NCBI GenBank assembly: GCA_039090855.1
Contig: CM077002.1
Span: forward strand, 87,548,194-87,612,193
Direction: 5' to 3'
Origin: Macrothele yani
Lineage: Eukaryota; Arthropoda; Arachnida; Araneae; Macrothelidae
Length of the DNA: 64,000 nucleotides
The notes beneath the pieces are model-generated. The model was given only the letters and a program-made list of their open reading frames with translations. It searched no databases and was not told the DNA's origin. The position numbers and the translations under genes are program-made. Positions 34,011 through 45,456 of this stretch are shown here, in pieces (positions within the stretch are counted from its first letter, which is position 1; every line of letters begins with the position of its first letter).

Positions 34011-34230
34011 ACCCCTGTGGCGCAGTGGTCTAAGGCGCTGGCCTCTGATCATTCGTCCGTAAGGGGTCCGGGTTCGAATCACGTCAAGCATGGATGCTGT
34101 GTTTGTCTTACAGCACTGGCTCTCTCCCTTCCCTGGAACCAGTGACCCTAAATTAGGGACGGGCGATTGCTTATAGCCCATTGAGTTGCTCACGGTGGTC
34201 GTTAAACCACCAATCAAAAAAAAATAAAAG
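34011..34230 (+). mobile_element. tRNA-derived SINE, family S1
   Basis: Head TGTGGCGCAGTGGTCTAAGG (A box) and GGTTCGAATCAC (B box), body with CCAGTGACCCTAAATTAGGG and TTGAGTTGCTCACGGTGGTC, and an A-rich tail from about 34214. No clear target duplication. Confidence 0.88.
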
Positions 34231-34962
34231 AAGTGCAAAGAGTTGAAAAGACAGCATCACCTTCGCTTGATTTTACGTTATTAATTCAAAGTATTAAATA
34301 ACAATGATAATGCATCATTAACTTCTAAATCGCACACATACAAGTACAAACATTTAACGTAATTTAAATTTTATTTTTAGGATTGTGTTTTTTTTTTTTT
34401 TTTTTTTCTTTTTTTTTTCATTTTTGAAGGTTTTTTATAACAGATTTGCAGACTTTCAGAATGACTGAGTTGGCAACACTGCGCCCATCGGTTGCCTTCC
34501 CTCCAGCGTGTCTTTTCTGACAAAGCTTTTACATTTTTTCTTTTTGTTTTTACTAATTTCTAATTTATGCTCACCATCATAATCTTAACTCTACCGTTTC
34601 ACACAATATATTATTTTCTATTTTTGTTGCTCATGGCATAACCATGAATGTTTTTACACCTACGAGTATTTCATAAAAGCGATTTCCCATAAATAATTAT
34701 TTAAGGTTTTCATGGAATTTTTCTTTTAGAAAGAAGTCTTGTAAATATATATGAAACTTAATATGCATAGGTCTTCTTTTAGAAAGAAGTCCTGTACATA
34801 TGATATTATGTGGACATGGACTGTTACCGCAAGAAAACGCAGCGGCAGGAGGTGGAGTTGAAGAGCAGCTTTTAGTGACTGTGTAACGATTGTGTTTGGG
34901 CTGACATTTCGCCATGTCTAAAATCTTTGTCCACACATGAAAGTTTTCATAGACCAACCCTA

Positions 34963-35130
34963 CGACAGGAAAAGAACCAGATGAAGGCCACATGGGAGAT
35001 GGGTGGATGAATTTCGAAAGTATGCGGGAGTGACACCATGGAGGAGACTGGCGCAAGAGCAAGATTAACCGTTGCGGAAGAAACTTGGGGAAACCTTCAT
35101 CCAGCAGTTGATTGATAATAATGGTTGATG
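34963..35130 (+). mobile_element. RTE LINE 3' end fragment
   Basis: Aligns with 14440-14620: GACAGGAAAAGA, AGATGGGTGGATGAA, ATGGAGGAGACTGGC, GGAAGAAACTTGGGGAAACC and CATCCAGCAG, then a GTTGATGATATATA tail. It is a dead-on-arrival 3' fragment of the same family. Confidence 0.85.
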
Positions 35131-35377
35131 ATATATATATATATATATATATATAATTTACTATTCATTACGCATATATATAATTTACTATTCATTACGC
35201 GGACCGCGAATGCTTCGTGTTCAGTTTTGCGTGTGGCCACTTGTCCGAACCTCCCTCACGAAACGCACCAATAATCTGAAGTAAGAAAAAAGTGAAAAAC
35301 AAATAATATTTGAAAAAACAAAAAGTAAGGACTTACATTGTGACTGCGGACAATTCTTGGACCCTGTCGACATTATG

Positions 35378-35576
35378 TCCGCCATCACCGGGAGCAACTC
35401 AATGGGATAGGCAGTCGTCCGTCCCTAATTAGGGCTACTAGTTCCAAGGAGAGGAGAGAAAGCCAATGCCGTAATACAAACACAACATCCATACCTCACT
35501 AGGACTCGAACTCGAATCCCTTTTCGGACGAATGATCATAAGCCAGCACTTTGACCACTGTGCCACCTGGGTGCCC
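35378..35576 (-). mobile_element. tRNA-derived SINE, family S1, diverged
   Basis: Minus strand: B-box region CGAGTTCGAGTCC, body reading CCCTAATTAGGG with GAGTTGCTCCCGG at its end. More mutated than the other copies and without a clear A tail. Confidence 0.8.
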
Positions 35577-35865
35577 CCAGTCTTTTTAACTTCTTTTTCT
35601 ATATTTGTGGAAGCACATTTCTTTTAGTAATAGTTTCCAAACTTCTTCTATCCTGGAACAACAAACAACAGAATACATCCATATCTATCTACACACACAC
35701 GCACGCACAGTTACATCACTTTGAACATGCTTGATTAGTAATAATCCACGGAACACAAACGTGCTCATCTTATTTATTCATTATTATTCTTTATTGCATT
35801 TCTTATTGTATCTCATTTCTTATTCTTATTGCATTTCCTATTGACATTCATTATTTGCATTGGAT

Positions 35866-35926
35866 CGAACCTGAGGCGCTTCCCGTGACAGTCACGAACG
35901 TTGCCCACTAGGCCACCCGCGGTAAA
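35866..35926 (-). mobile_element. tRNA-like head joined to a hAT breakpoint
   Basis: Minus strand: GCGGGTGGCCTAGTGGGCAA (A box), loop CTGTCAC (as in Asp tRNAs) and GGTTCGATCC (B box), with no 3' acceptor. Its first base directly abuts the truncated hAT transposase. It is either a SINE inserted at, or used to repair, the hAT breakpoint. Confidence 0.5.
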
Positions 35927-37965
35927 GTACAGAGAATGTTGACTCACATAACGCTGTACTGCAGGGAAAAGTCCTTACTGTAGCCAGTAATTTGTACGTG
36001 TCCTCGTATGCAAGTCTTTGTTTATACATCTCCGAGAAAATGTCAGGATTTTCAAGTTTTTTAAGATAAGTTTTTGCAACAGTAACCCCTTCTTTAGATA
36101 GAATATTAATTCCCACTTTCGTGAGATGATCAAGTTCTTTGAAATCTAGGTTTTCTGCTGCAGTTATTGCTTTTAACAATTCTTCATTTTTTTCCGAATC
36201 TTCTGTTGAGTTCAGCCAGAATAATATCCATTGTTTCATAAAACACAGAAATTAACTGTTCATTGTTTGATGTTTCACCTATTTTTTCTGTGACAATAAA
36301 ATCTTTAAGGCGTGAGCTGAGTTTTCGCCTCTTTGATTTTCGTTCACGAGCTACCTCAGTTTCTGTTACATTTTCACCTGCGAATTTCTTGCTCTCTTGA
36401 AGAATTTCATCGAAAATTGCATGGTTTCGTAAATGCTGAATTGTTTCTGTTGTAGTTTGGATTACTACCATAGCATCTCTCAAACTTGTTTCGCGTCCTT
36501 GAAGAATTTTATCAGCAGGCTTGATTATTTCCAGAATATGCTTCATTAAGACTAAGCAGAATCGGAATTGAGGTTTCTCAATGGCTAGCAGAAGACCAGT
36601 ACTTTTAGCTATATCGTCGCCATCAAAATTTTCATCCTGCACAAGTTTCAAAGTTGTAATTATCTCTTTATAATTTTGATATATTATTTTAGTCGTATTT
36701 AAGTGGCCCGACCAACGATGTTCCAAAAGACGAGAAAGTTCTTTGCCTTCGTACAAACTTGCAATTTTACCGCGATTGAGGAAGTTATATAACATACAGC
36801 ACTGGTCAAAATACCGTTTGAGAAGTGCGATGTCATTTACAGTTTTCACAATGACTAAGTGTAAACGATGGTTTAAACAATGAACATAAGGAACTTGCCG
36901 TCATAGTCTCTGCTGAATTATAGCTTGCACTCCTCCATTCTTTCCGCTCATGACCGAGGCACCGTCGTAACATTGACTCAATAATTTTGAAGTGTCACGC
37001 CATTTGTTCTGAGAGCATTAAGTGTCAGATCAGCAAATGTCTGAGCATCAAATGCTGTCACTGTTTCAATTCGAAAAATGGATTCCAAAACTTTACCGTT
37101 TTTCACATATCGTAATCCTATCGCAACATTTTCGCGATTGTTTTTATCTCGAGTTCCGTCTTCCAGGAGCGTGAACCATGGAACGTCTGAGTTCTTAACA
37201 TCATTAATAATGCCTTCGCGCACAATTTCTGCCATGATTTGAATTACGTCGTTCTGTATTTCAGGGTATAAATACGAAGCGTTTTTTGGTATGCGTTTGC
37301 AGCAATGAGCGAGTTTCTCATCTTTTTTCATCGTATATTCAAAAAGACTACGAAATAAACTTTGTTCTTCACGTTCTTCCATAAAATAAGTTCCTCTCAT
37401 TGGTAGTTCATTTACTACCAGAAACTGAATTATTTCGGCAATACTGGTCACATAATACCTGTTTTGTTTCAAAACATTTTCATTCAGAAGAGTAGAAACC
37501 GACTTCTGCAGTGATTGTCGATTTTCCTTTTTCTGCCCACTTCGACATTGCTTCAATATGAGATGCTGATGCATCATGTTTTAAGAGGAACGCTTTAGTC
37601 TTGTCCAGAGCAGCTTTCCAGTTTTTAAATCCATTTACAGTAAAAGCACTTTCTTTACTGCCGCAGTGCTGAAAGTGTCTGCAGGCATAGCAGAAAACAG
37701 CATCCAGTGATTGGGAATATTCCACCCATTTAAACTTGAACCAATCACTCTGAAAACTTCTTCCTGACGAATTCTTGGGATATTTTTCAAGTATCACTTG
37801 TCTGATATTTTTGCCTGATTTCGAAATATCGTCAACAACATATTTCTGTGGTTGACTTTCTCCAGAATTTTGGGTAGAATCCTTTAATGTCACTGAATGC
37901 TTTGAAGATGTAAATGGAGAAATTGAAGAATTTGCGTGCTTGCGAATTACTATGTATTTTTCCAT
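35927..37965 (-). pseudogene. hAT transposase (TTF zinc finger, DUF4371), nearly full length
   Basis: Start at 37965 (MEKYIVIRKHANSS) is the first Met outside the upstream poly-Phe region. Domains: TTF-type zinc finger (FKWVEYSQSLDAVFCYACRH, residues ~75-150); DUF4371 with SDVPWFTLLEDGTRDKNN (first Asp); LLSQCYDGASVMSGKNGGVQ (second Asp) and VHCLNHRLHLVIVKT; a helical region with LEHRWSGHLNTTK; and the start of the dimerisation domain at FPCSTALCESTFSVL, holding the conserved Glu. Breaks: frame changes near 37500 and 37000, a stop at about 36900, a frame change near 36200. The protein ends within CESTFS at a tRNA-like sequence, so the C-terminal ~70 residues are gone. Relatively young because only a few lesions separate long frames. 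Confidence 0.9.
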
Positions 37966-38847
37966 ATAAAAACAGCTCACACTACAAATTCGAAAAAAAA
38001 AAAATAATTCAGCCGAATTCTTAAGATAACGGCTAACGGAAAAATCAACTACACTAAGCACTGTTTACAAAGATTCTAGTCTGTCCGGCAGACGGCAGTT
38101 AAAAGCAACATGGGCGAGGAGACTTTGTTGATGACAAAACTTCTCATGAGAAAACTACTGAAGTCAGTAGAACTATCAGATCGTGTTTTGTATGCTTTAG
38201 AATTCCAGAACTTCTCACCTTTAATTGTTTCCGTCTTTGGAGCTCCTTCGCGTCTAGCGTCACCATATGTGTTAGCAAGTGTCACGCCAAGAAAAGCAAA
38301 ACAAATGTACGAATTTGTTACATCCAGCATAATGAGGGTATGGAACAGACCCAACGGCAATAGGATCCCATGTGGTCTTAAAGTGCTTCGTTCGCCATCA
38401 AGGGCAACATTCAATTGTCTCCTTAAAACTACAAAGGATGCACCTACCTTTAATCCGGTCCCGAGTGAAAGTACGCCTCCACCCTTGATTACTTTCTTTT
38501 AGCTTGTTCTTCTAAATTTGACATCCCCCCCCTCCTAAAATGCGTTTCTTGTTTCTTATAACTCCTACCGCTAGTAGAGAATCACTAAAATTACTAATAC
38601 AGCCGTTACAACTAATTCACAATTCAAAAAGTCGAAATTTCTTTTGAGTTACATTCATACTGCGTCGTTTTAACTTTTTAAAAAGTCCAGTATACGAATA
38701 CAGTATTTATGCCTGTGATGAAATATCAAGGTAATTTACGTAAACCATCGAAATAAAAGTTTAAGTCATTTTTGACAGGGCCAATTTTCCAGGGGGGGGC
38801 TCGCTAGCCTTGTAGGGGGAGCTGAGCCCCCTCTAGCCACGGCCCTG
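37966..38847 (-). mobile_element. 5' untranslated region and terminus of the hAT at 35927-37965
   Basis: The minus-strand end at 38847 reads CAGGGCCGTGGCTAGAGGGG, a typical hAT terminus, followed by a C/G-rich stretch. A 112-codon minus frame (38414-38076) is open, but I do not recognise it. The boundary at 38847/38848 abuts the 3' end of a Tc1 element. Confidence 0.7.
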
Positions 38848-38933
38848 CTCCCAGCTCGTCTAGCTGCTGTCTGTGCTGCACACGGCGGTTACTCTGGGTA
38901 TTAGCTGGTGTTCACACTAATGTGACTCGACCT

Positions 38934-38935
<2 letters not shown>
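38848..38935 (+). mobile_element. Tc1-like 3' end fragment (family T5)
   Basis: Reads the transposase C-terminus AAVCAAHGGYSGY followed by a stop, then the terminal repeat ending TAATGTGACTCGAC. It is cut on its left by the hAT terminus. Confidence 0.75.

Positions 38936-38976
<41 letters not shown>
38936..38976. repeat. (TG)n-(TA)n microsatellite between two Tc1 ends
   Basis: About 8 TG then about 14 TA units. It lies exactly between outward-facing Tc1 terminal repeats (ATGTGACTCGAC on the left, GTCGAGTCACAT on the right). Confidence 0.9.
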
Positions 38977-38980
<4 letters not shown>

Positions 38981-39535
38981 GAGTCACATTATTGTAGACC
39001 ATCTCCTCCTACTTTTGACGTCAACAGCGCATACCCAACGAAAGTAGGCACGTGTCGTGAGCTGGCTTGGAGGGTACATATGGTGTACTGTATGCATTCT
39101 GATAACATATCACTCGCTGCTGTCATGGATAAAAGGAGCGATTTATCAGATTTTCAAAAAGGGATAATTATCAGCTTTCGGGACAGGGGTGGCAGTATTT
39201 CTGAAACAGCGCAGTTTGTAAACTGTTCGCGTGCTGCTGTGGTTGAAGTGTATTGTGATTGGAGAAATGGCACCCCTGCGAATAAGCGATCTGGAAACAA
39301 GCGGAGCACTACGTGCCATGATGTGAGAGGTGAACGTCGGCTGCGAAGGTGCGTGAGGGCCGATCGACGCGATACAGTGGAGCAATTCACTGGCTGAATG
39401 AACCAGGGGTTACTGGAAGGGTGTCTAAAAGGACAGTTCAGCGAATCCTGCTGCGTATGGGGCTTCGATCCAGACGGATGGTTACTGCACCTATACTAAC
39501 GACAGATACAGCATAAAAATCAAGAGTTGGTTGGC
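38977..39535 (+). pseudogene. Tc1-like 5' half (family T5), truncated
   Basis: The terminal repeat GTCGAGTCACATTATTGTAG is followed by the N-terminal transposase at 39126: MDKRSDLSDFQKGIIISFRD, RGGSISETAQFVNCSRAAVV (helix-turn-helix), GNKRSTTCHDVRGERRLRR and RRDTVEQF. A stop at about 39396 and a frameshift follow; LLRMGLRSRRMVTAPILTTD is still readable. The sequence ends before the catalytic domain near 39535. Confidence 0.83.
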
Positions 39536-40229
39536 CACTTGTGAAGACACACCATTTTACTGCTTTTGTGTACCTGTCATGTTTAAAAACTTGGTTTCTC
39601 AGCTCCTCGGCTGAAAGTTAACACTCTTTCTCTTCTCACTCACACTTTTTTTTTCTTTTTTAAGTTGGGTCATATTTGTAACTTTCTATACATACAAGGC
39701 CACACCAGTTCCTTTTAATTAAAAAAAAACAATGCTTAAAACTCAAAAACTTCGACAGAAACGTTCATTTGCACCAATGGATTTTGCATAGGAATTTACT
39801 TGAAGATGACAATTTTGGTATTTCCATTATTATAAGAAATTTAGAAAATCATGTTTTTGTGCAAATACATCCCACACAGTGATGTAATCAGGTATCTTCT
39901 CGGGGGTGCTTAGCCCCCCCCCTCATTCCCCGTGGGTTTTTGAGCAATCTCCCCTTATTTTAGTCTGTGTTCGTTTATGCAGATAGCTGAATATTTGGAT
40001 AAATTGATTTAAAAAGAAATTAAGAAAATGAGCGAAAATATTATTATAATAAAAAAACAAACATCCACATGGACTTCAGTCTGAAATTTCTATCATCCTT
40101 TAACAAAACATTAAACAGTCCTCGCTGAAGGGGTAATTTTTCAAGCACAGACACCTCGGATTACTTCCGCAATAAAAACCTATTCCACACGGTAAAGATG
40201 TTTGCACTGCAATACATCATCATATTTTG

Positions 40230-40331
40230 CAAGATAGCATAAAAAACAGTTTTATTTCAGTCAAGATAGCATAAAAAAAATAGTTTTATTTCAGTCAAGA
40301 TAGCATAAAAAAAAACAGTTTTATTTCAGTC
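40230..40331. repeat. three-copy tandem repeat of 32-35 bp
   Basis: Unit CAAGATAGCATAAAAAA then CAGTTTTATTTCAGT, with copies differing mainly in A-run length. Lies inside the non-autonomous hAT. Confidence 0.88.
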
Positions 40332-40409
40332 TTCTGGATGCCACCTGTCCATGTATACAGTTAAGCCTCAGTGTAGCTAACATGACATTAGTGCTTCCAA
40401 TACAACAAA

Positions 40410-40628
40410 CCCCGGTGGCGCAGTGGTCTAAGCGATGGCCTCTGATCATTCGTCCGAACGGTGTCCGGGTTCGAATCCCGGTGTGGCATGGATGTTGTGT
40501 TTGTCTTACAACACTGGCTCTCTCCGTTCCCTGGAACCAGTGACCCTAAATTAGGGATGGGCAACTGCTTATAGCCCATTGAGTTGCTCACGGTGGTCGT
40601 TAAACCTCCAATTAAAAAAAAAAAAAAA
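40410..40628 (+). mobile_element. tRNA-derived SINE, family S1, young copy with target duplication
   Basis: Best-preserved S1: A box TGGCGCAGTGGTCTAAG, B box GGTTCGAATCCC, body, and a 16-base A tail. AATACAACAAA flanks both ends (40399-40409 and after the tail at about 40629-40639). It is nested in the hAT 39877-41277, so it is younger. Confidence 0.95.
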
Positions 40629-41285
40629 ATACAACAAAATATTTGCCGCCTACTTTTTAACAATAGCTAATTATTAGAAATTGTTCCCATAATGATCCCC
40701 CCTGGCTGTGGTTGTTTTTACTCTGTGAAAAAAAAAATCGAGGCATCTCAAACTGGCATTTAAACGGTTTGTTAGTTTTTAGTTGTTGTTTTTTTACTAC
40801 TATTTGCTATTCTAAATAATCTAAGGAGACTGAAACCAAAATGGCAGGGAAATGGCTTACACCATACGTTTTCAGGTAACACTGTACTGTAATAATTCCT
40901 TAATAATCAAAAACATGCTAGTAGTAAGGCGAGGACATTTTTACCACCCATAATGTCTTGGAAGGATTTTCTTCAGCATAGCCTTACCTTACTAGCATCC
41001 TCAATATTTTACACCACCCCATTGTGCAATCCGTGGTCCATTACTGAATTAAAGCAAAGGTATAACATTTTTACTCACTTGTTTGTGTAGATTTCGTGGA
41101 ATTTGCATTTGCGATATAAGAGCATAAGAAAATGTTTGTACTCTATTTAAAAATTTTATATAAATAAATAACAAAATTGTGATATATATATAATTAGTCA
41201 ACAAACTTTAGCCCCCCCCCCCCCTCCCTGAAATTTGTAATTTTCCCCCTGGAAAAAACTCTCTGAATACAACACTGATCCCACA

Positions 41286-44200
41286 AGCCAACATTTTCAT
41301 AATTTCAAATACTGATATCTATTGATTCATCAACAATAAAAAATGAAAGCTTTGGGGAATGACACATACTGGGGATAAGTACTTGTAAAAAAAAATAATC
41401 ATGGATTTGACATGGAACGACCCACACATGATACACCCACATATGCAAGAGCCTAAGAACATGTAACAAACTGTTACAGTGAACGGTATTACATCAGTGT
41501 GTCTAATGCTGAATGACAAACAGTTTCACCTACCAAAGTTCAACATGACTTGTATAGCATGTAGTTAATACTGCCAAAGGATACAGCAGTCTATGGCTTC
41601 AGTTTACATATTACAAGTTTTAATTGCTGGAGGGGGTGGATGCAAAAAAACAGCATTACAGGTAAGGTAAATATTATAATTATAAAGTAATTGAACTGTA
41701 TCTTTCTAATCCTGAAATTTCAGTTAAATTCCAGGAGTACTGTGACCCCCGTCCCCTTAAAAAAATGACCAAAATCCTGTAGTCCAAGGATTGTATTCAC
41801 TATGTGCAATGCATTTTGTGCTTTTACACAGTGGTCTGATCCAGTTATCCAAGCAGTATCACATATTTTCACAGCCTTTAAAACTATGCAAATTCATTAC
41901 ATACTGATCTATTTTGTGTATCTCTCTCCCCTTCAATGCTGACCCTACACTTGCTTCTGCCTCACCAATAGCAAGTAACAAATAGCCTCTTGCACAATTG
42001 TTAACAATGTCTTTGCTCACTGTCAAGCGGCATATCATTCTGCACAGATACCAATGTCCAAATTTGCCTTTTGGCATTCATTTCTTATACAATTGGTAAT
42101 ATCTTCAATACAAATTTTGAAGATGACAATCCGATTTTTATGCCAATATCTTCAATATTGGCATAATGTACATGAGCCTAAGATATATATATATTTATTT
42201 ATTTTTTTTTTTGCATGGGCAGTCCCTAATTTAATACCTTAAGTAATTAGGGGTGTCTTTAATAAATTTATAGATTTTATGTCACTGAATCCAAATTTGG
42301 AAGCTGTGAAAATGATAACAGAAGAAGCAAGAAACGAGTAATAACACAATGAAATGCAGACTTTAAATTGCAGTTGCATTATAAAACAACAAAATGAAAC
42401 TTTGCAAACTATTTATTTTCTATAAGGGATTTTGTACATGTATTGTCTGTCCTGATAATTGCTTTAAAACATAATTACTGAAGTATCAAAGTTGTGCACG
42501 TAATAAGTGACTTTGGGACACAGTGTAGACCTATGAAAGAAATACAGAAAAACAGAAAGCACTATTCACAATATTGACTCTGACGTATGAAACATTAGTC
42601 AAACCTCTTTCCACAGAAAATATGGATAATGAATTCTTGCACTGCTGTGATAATGACACATCATATTACAGGCTGGTGAGGAGACAAAGAAAATATGTAG
42701 GAGCACATGTGCAAACTGTTAAACATGCAGTTAAAGTGAATACCGAGGGTTTTGCCATGAATACGTGCCAACATCAATTCACTCATACTGGATGTGCCAT
42801 GGGAAATGTCAAGAGACTTATTTTAACTGTAAAATAAAATGTTTTCTCATATTACAGTAAGATGAACCATTAAAGGCAATGTTCATGATGGTGAAATTTT
42901 ATGACATTACAATAATGTAAAGAGCAAACAACACTTTATCACATATCTTTGTTTACAAGAATATACATGCTCCTAAGGCAAGAGAAACATGTTTTCTATC
43001 ATGGGTATGATGAAACAGTTTTGCATGCAAACAAATGTGACATAGGTCCTGATCTTGTGGAATAAGACCACAACCATGTTTTGGGAGGGTAAGTTTTTTC
43101 ATACTTTAAGAGTACTTGTTTTAAAAAAGTTAGTAGCTGAATTTTTTGTATACCTGCCTATTGCTTGCTTGAATCTGAGACATGGCCATGCTATAACCAT
43201 CATGCAAGAACTGTGTAACTCACTACAAATATGTGGATCTGCTTATATAAGTGAATTTTTAACCACTAACCAGACATTTTGTGCAGATGTTTCTACAAGA
43301 AAGCTTTAAAAAGCTAAATGCATTAGAAGTATGTTCTCACAGAACCACTGCCCACTAGCCCAATTACTTGTTCTCCCATCTTGGTGCAAATACTGTACGT
43401 ATTTGGGTCCTGTACTTTGTGTGCTTATTAAAACTTCTCAGTTAACTTGTCTCAAAGTTTCAGATTTGTGTCGTGTGTGATTTCTGGTTTCTTCATCATA
43501 CAATTGGTTCTTTGATTCTTCTACTAGATGTCTTGCAGCTCAGTCGGCTAGTTGCCTCTTGGATTTTGGTAAGAATGCTGTTGCTTCTGCCTCATTGATG
43601 CTATTGCATGTTAGACATCAATGAAGAGGAAGCTGTAATTAAGTTGAATGACGGAATCTTGATAGAAATTTTGCAGTTGGAATAATTAGTGAAATTTGAT
43701 TTAGAAATAGTAATTTTGGATCAAATCAACCTAGTAGACTAACTGTGGTTAACATAAATCAGGTTGGCCATATTTTTTGAAATTCTTAAAAGTATGTAGT
43801 CTGCTATATCTATTTTGCAAATTGTAGTACACATAAATAAATCTATGAACGCACACTTCCAAGATGGAACTACGGCTAAATCTGCAGTTGGAAACATGGC
43901 TGAATTAGCAAAAGCAATGTGCACCAAGAATCAAAGGAAGCTGCAATTAGGCTTTCCTTCAATGCATCCAGAAATCTAAATAAATTACCAAAAAAAAAAA
44001 CAACTTTTAGAGGCAACCAACCTGTTCGGTTATTTTTTATTAGTTATGCCACATTCAGTTTGAAATGGATAACAGCATATTTATGATAATTCTTTTTTTT
44101 TCTTTTGTAAATATGTAAACATGAAAATGGAGCTGTAATCTGGCTCCATATGAATGAATGCAATTATATCTGGCATCCTAAGTGTACTGTTTGTCAAAAA

Positions 44201-44648
44201 TGATCATTTTAATCCAGATTGTCATCCTATTAAAATGAGCATAGTGAATAGACCTGAGGAGTGAAACTTATCTAGAATTAGAATATTTTTATCAATACTT
44301 TTATGCATCTCATTTTCAAATGAGTTTATCCAAATGACTGCAGATAAAGATTTCCAAAAAGAAGAAATATGTTTAAAATTTAAATAATCAGAAATCCATT
44401 AGGGAAGGCAGACAATGTCTGGGGTTGTAAATATGTTTCTTGGAAATTAATTTTGATGAAATTTTATAACTTTTATCATACTGAAATTTTAATGAAAAAT
44501 TATTATTCATATCAGTCTACTGCTTTTGGCCCACCATCACAAAAGTGGCCACACAGCAAAATTTTAAAATGGTGTGTGCGTGTGCGTGTGCGTGTGCATA
44601 AATTTCAAAGATATCTGCTATCTGTGCAATATTTAGAGAAAATATATA
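41286..44648. other. AT-rich stretch with no recognisable gene
   Basis: The longest frames (for example 42574-42837 and 43055-43309, plus) show no known domain, no repeat pattern and no codon support. A (TGTGCG)n microsatellite lies at about 44575-44596. Intron or intergenic DNA is the simplest reading. Confidence 0.55.
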
Positions 44649-44839
44649 TACTGTAGCAAATAAATTAATCCAAACAAGTGAACTAAAACTAAAACCAAAA
44701 CTTTGTCAAGTTTTTGGTTTTGGTTCGCAACAATGTTAGTTTTGGTTTCAGTTTACAATTGTCGGTTGTGGCTTTACAATGTTTAACCAAAACCTACATT
44801 TCTTAATAGCATTTTCCATGTTTTCTAGTGTGTACACAA

Positions 44840-45302
44840 AATGGATATATCTCCAAGACAAATTGCCAATGAGTGGTTTAGCTTTTACGTACTGTTAATG
44901 AAATTTAAAAGAGGTTAGACAAATACCTTTTCTCCCTGACAGAAAAAGAAAATGTAGGTGAAAAAGGAAAATTACACATACTTAAGACTGGTTACTAGTT
45001 AGAAAAAGTAATGTGAATCCAAGATTGTCTGCTATAGACTTAAAGACTTGGCAGCTACTGGGTTTAATGTTTCTAACATGACAGTCTATCGAAGGTTGTT
45101 GGAAGCTGAGAGGACAGCCAGCAGACCAAAAAGAACAACTGCTGACGGAAGCTATGCAGAAGGGGCTCCAGTGAACAAAAGTGCACAAAGATTGTACTGT
45201 TGAGAAATGGAAGGTCACATTCTCAGATGATAGCCATTTCTTTGTCCAAGGAGAGCGAGTACCCTATGTCTGCAAATTGGAAGTTCAGACTTCAATAAGC
45301 TT
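44840..45302 (+). pseudogene. Tc1-type transposase, N-terminal half
   Basis: MDISPRQIANEW starts a Tc1 N-terminus at about 44840. A broken Lys-rich linker follows, then AATGFNVSNMTVYRRLLEAE (second helix-turn-helix) and VEKWKVTFSDDSHFFVQGER (first catalytic Asp). Stops and frameshifts are frequent. The reading is cut at the Penelope insertion within what should be the segment just before the VWGCF-type core. The rest is at 54239. Confidence 0.8.
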
Positions 45303-45361
45303 TAATAATCTAAAGCAACTTATGGGAATTTTACTAGGAAATTTTTTCATTAATAGCAAAT

Positions 45362-45391
45362 TTTCGGAGAAAACTCTTCTCCTTCTTCAGG
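45362..45391 (-). ncRNA. hammerhead-ribozyme-like core, unit 1 3' end
   Basis: Minus strand CTGAAGA, a 6-bp stem II (GGAGAA/TTCTCC, loop GAGT) and GAAA. This is the CUGANGA-stem II-GAAA core known from Penelope-like elements. Stems I and III are not established here. Confidence 0.55.
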
Positions 45392-45456
45392 CTGTCTTGT
45401 TGTTGTCACTTTTTACTTGTCACTACCACGGTTACGGTTTACCTTGATGGTTACGG

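Larger units (their letters stand above)
39877..41277. mobile_element. non-autonomous hAT with perfect 8-bp target duplication
   Basis: Ends CAGTGATGTAATCAG and CAGTGTTGTATTCAG (minus) match 13 of 15. ATCCCACA is repeated exactly at 39869-39876 and 41278-41285. Both ends are followed by C/G runs (CCCCCCCC). No transposase is present; it contains a tandem repeat and a younger SINE insertion. Confidence 0.92.

Noticed and set aside
33567..38847. One 5.3-kb hAT bounded by the two CAGGGCCGT termini
   Set aside because: The 8-bp flanks do not match (ATTGTGGC and CTCCCAGC), and the transposase is truncated at a tRNA-like sequence well inside, so the ends are not proven partners.
42190..42240. S1 SINE remnant (CAGTCCCTAATTTA)
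   Set aside because: Only ~14 bp match and no tRNA head; too short to call.
42574..43309. Possible host exons (87 and 84 codons, +)
   Set aside because: Cys/His residues are scattered without zinc-finger spacing, and there are no splice or domain signals I can defend.
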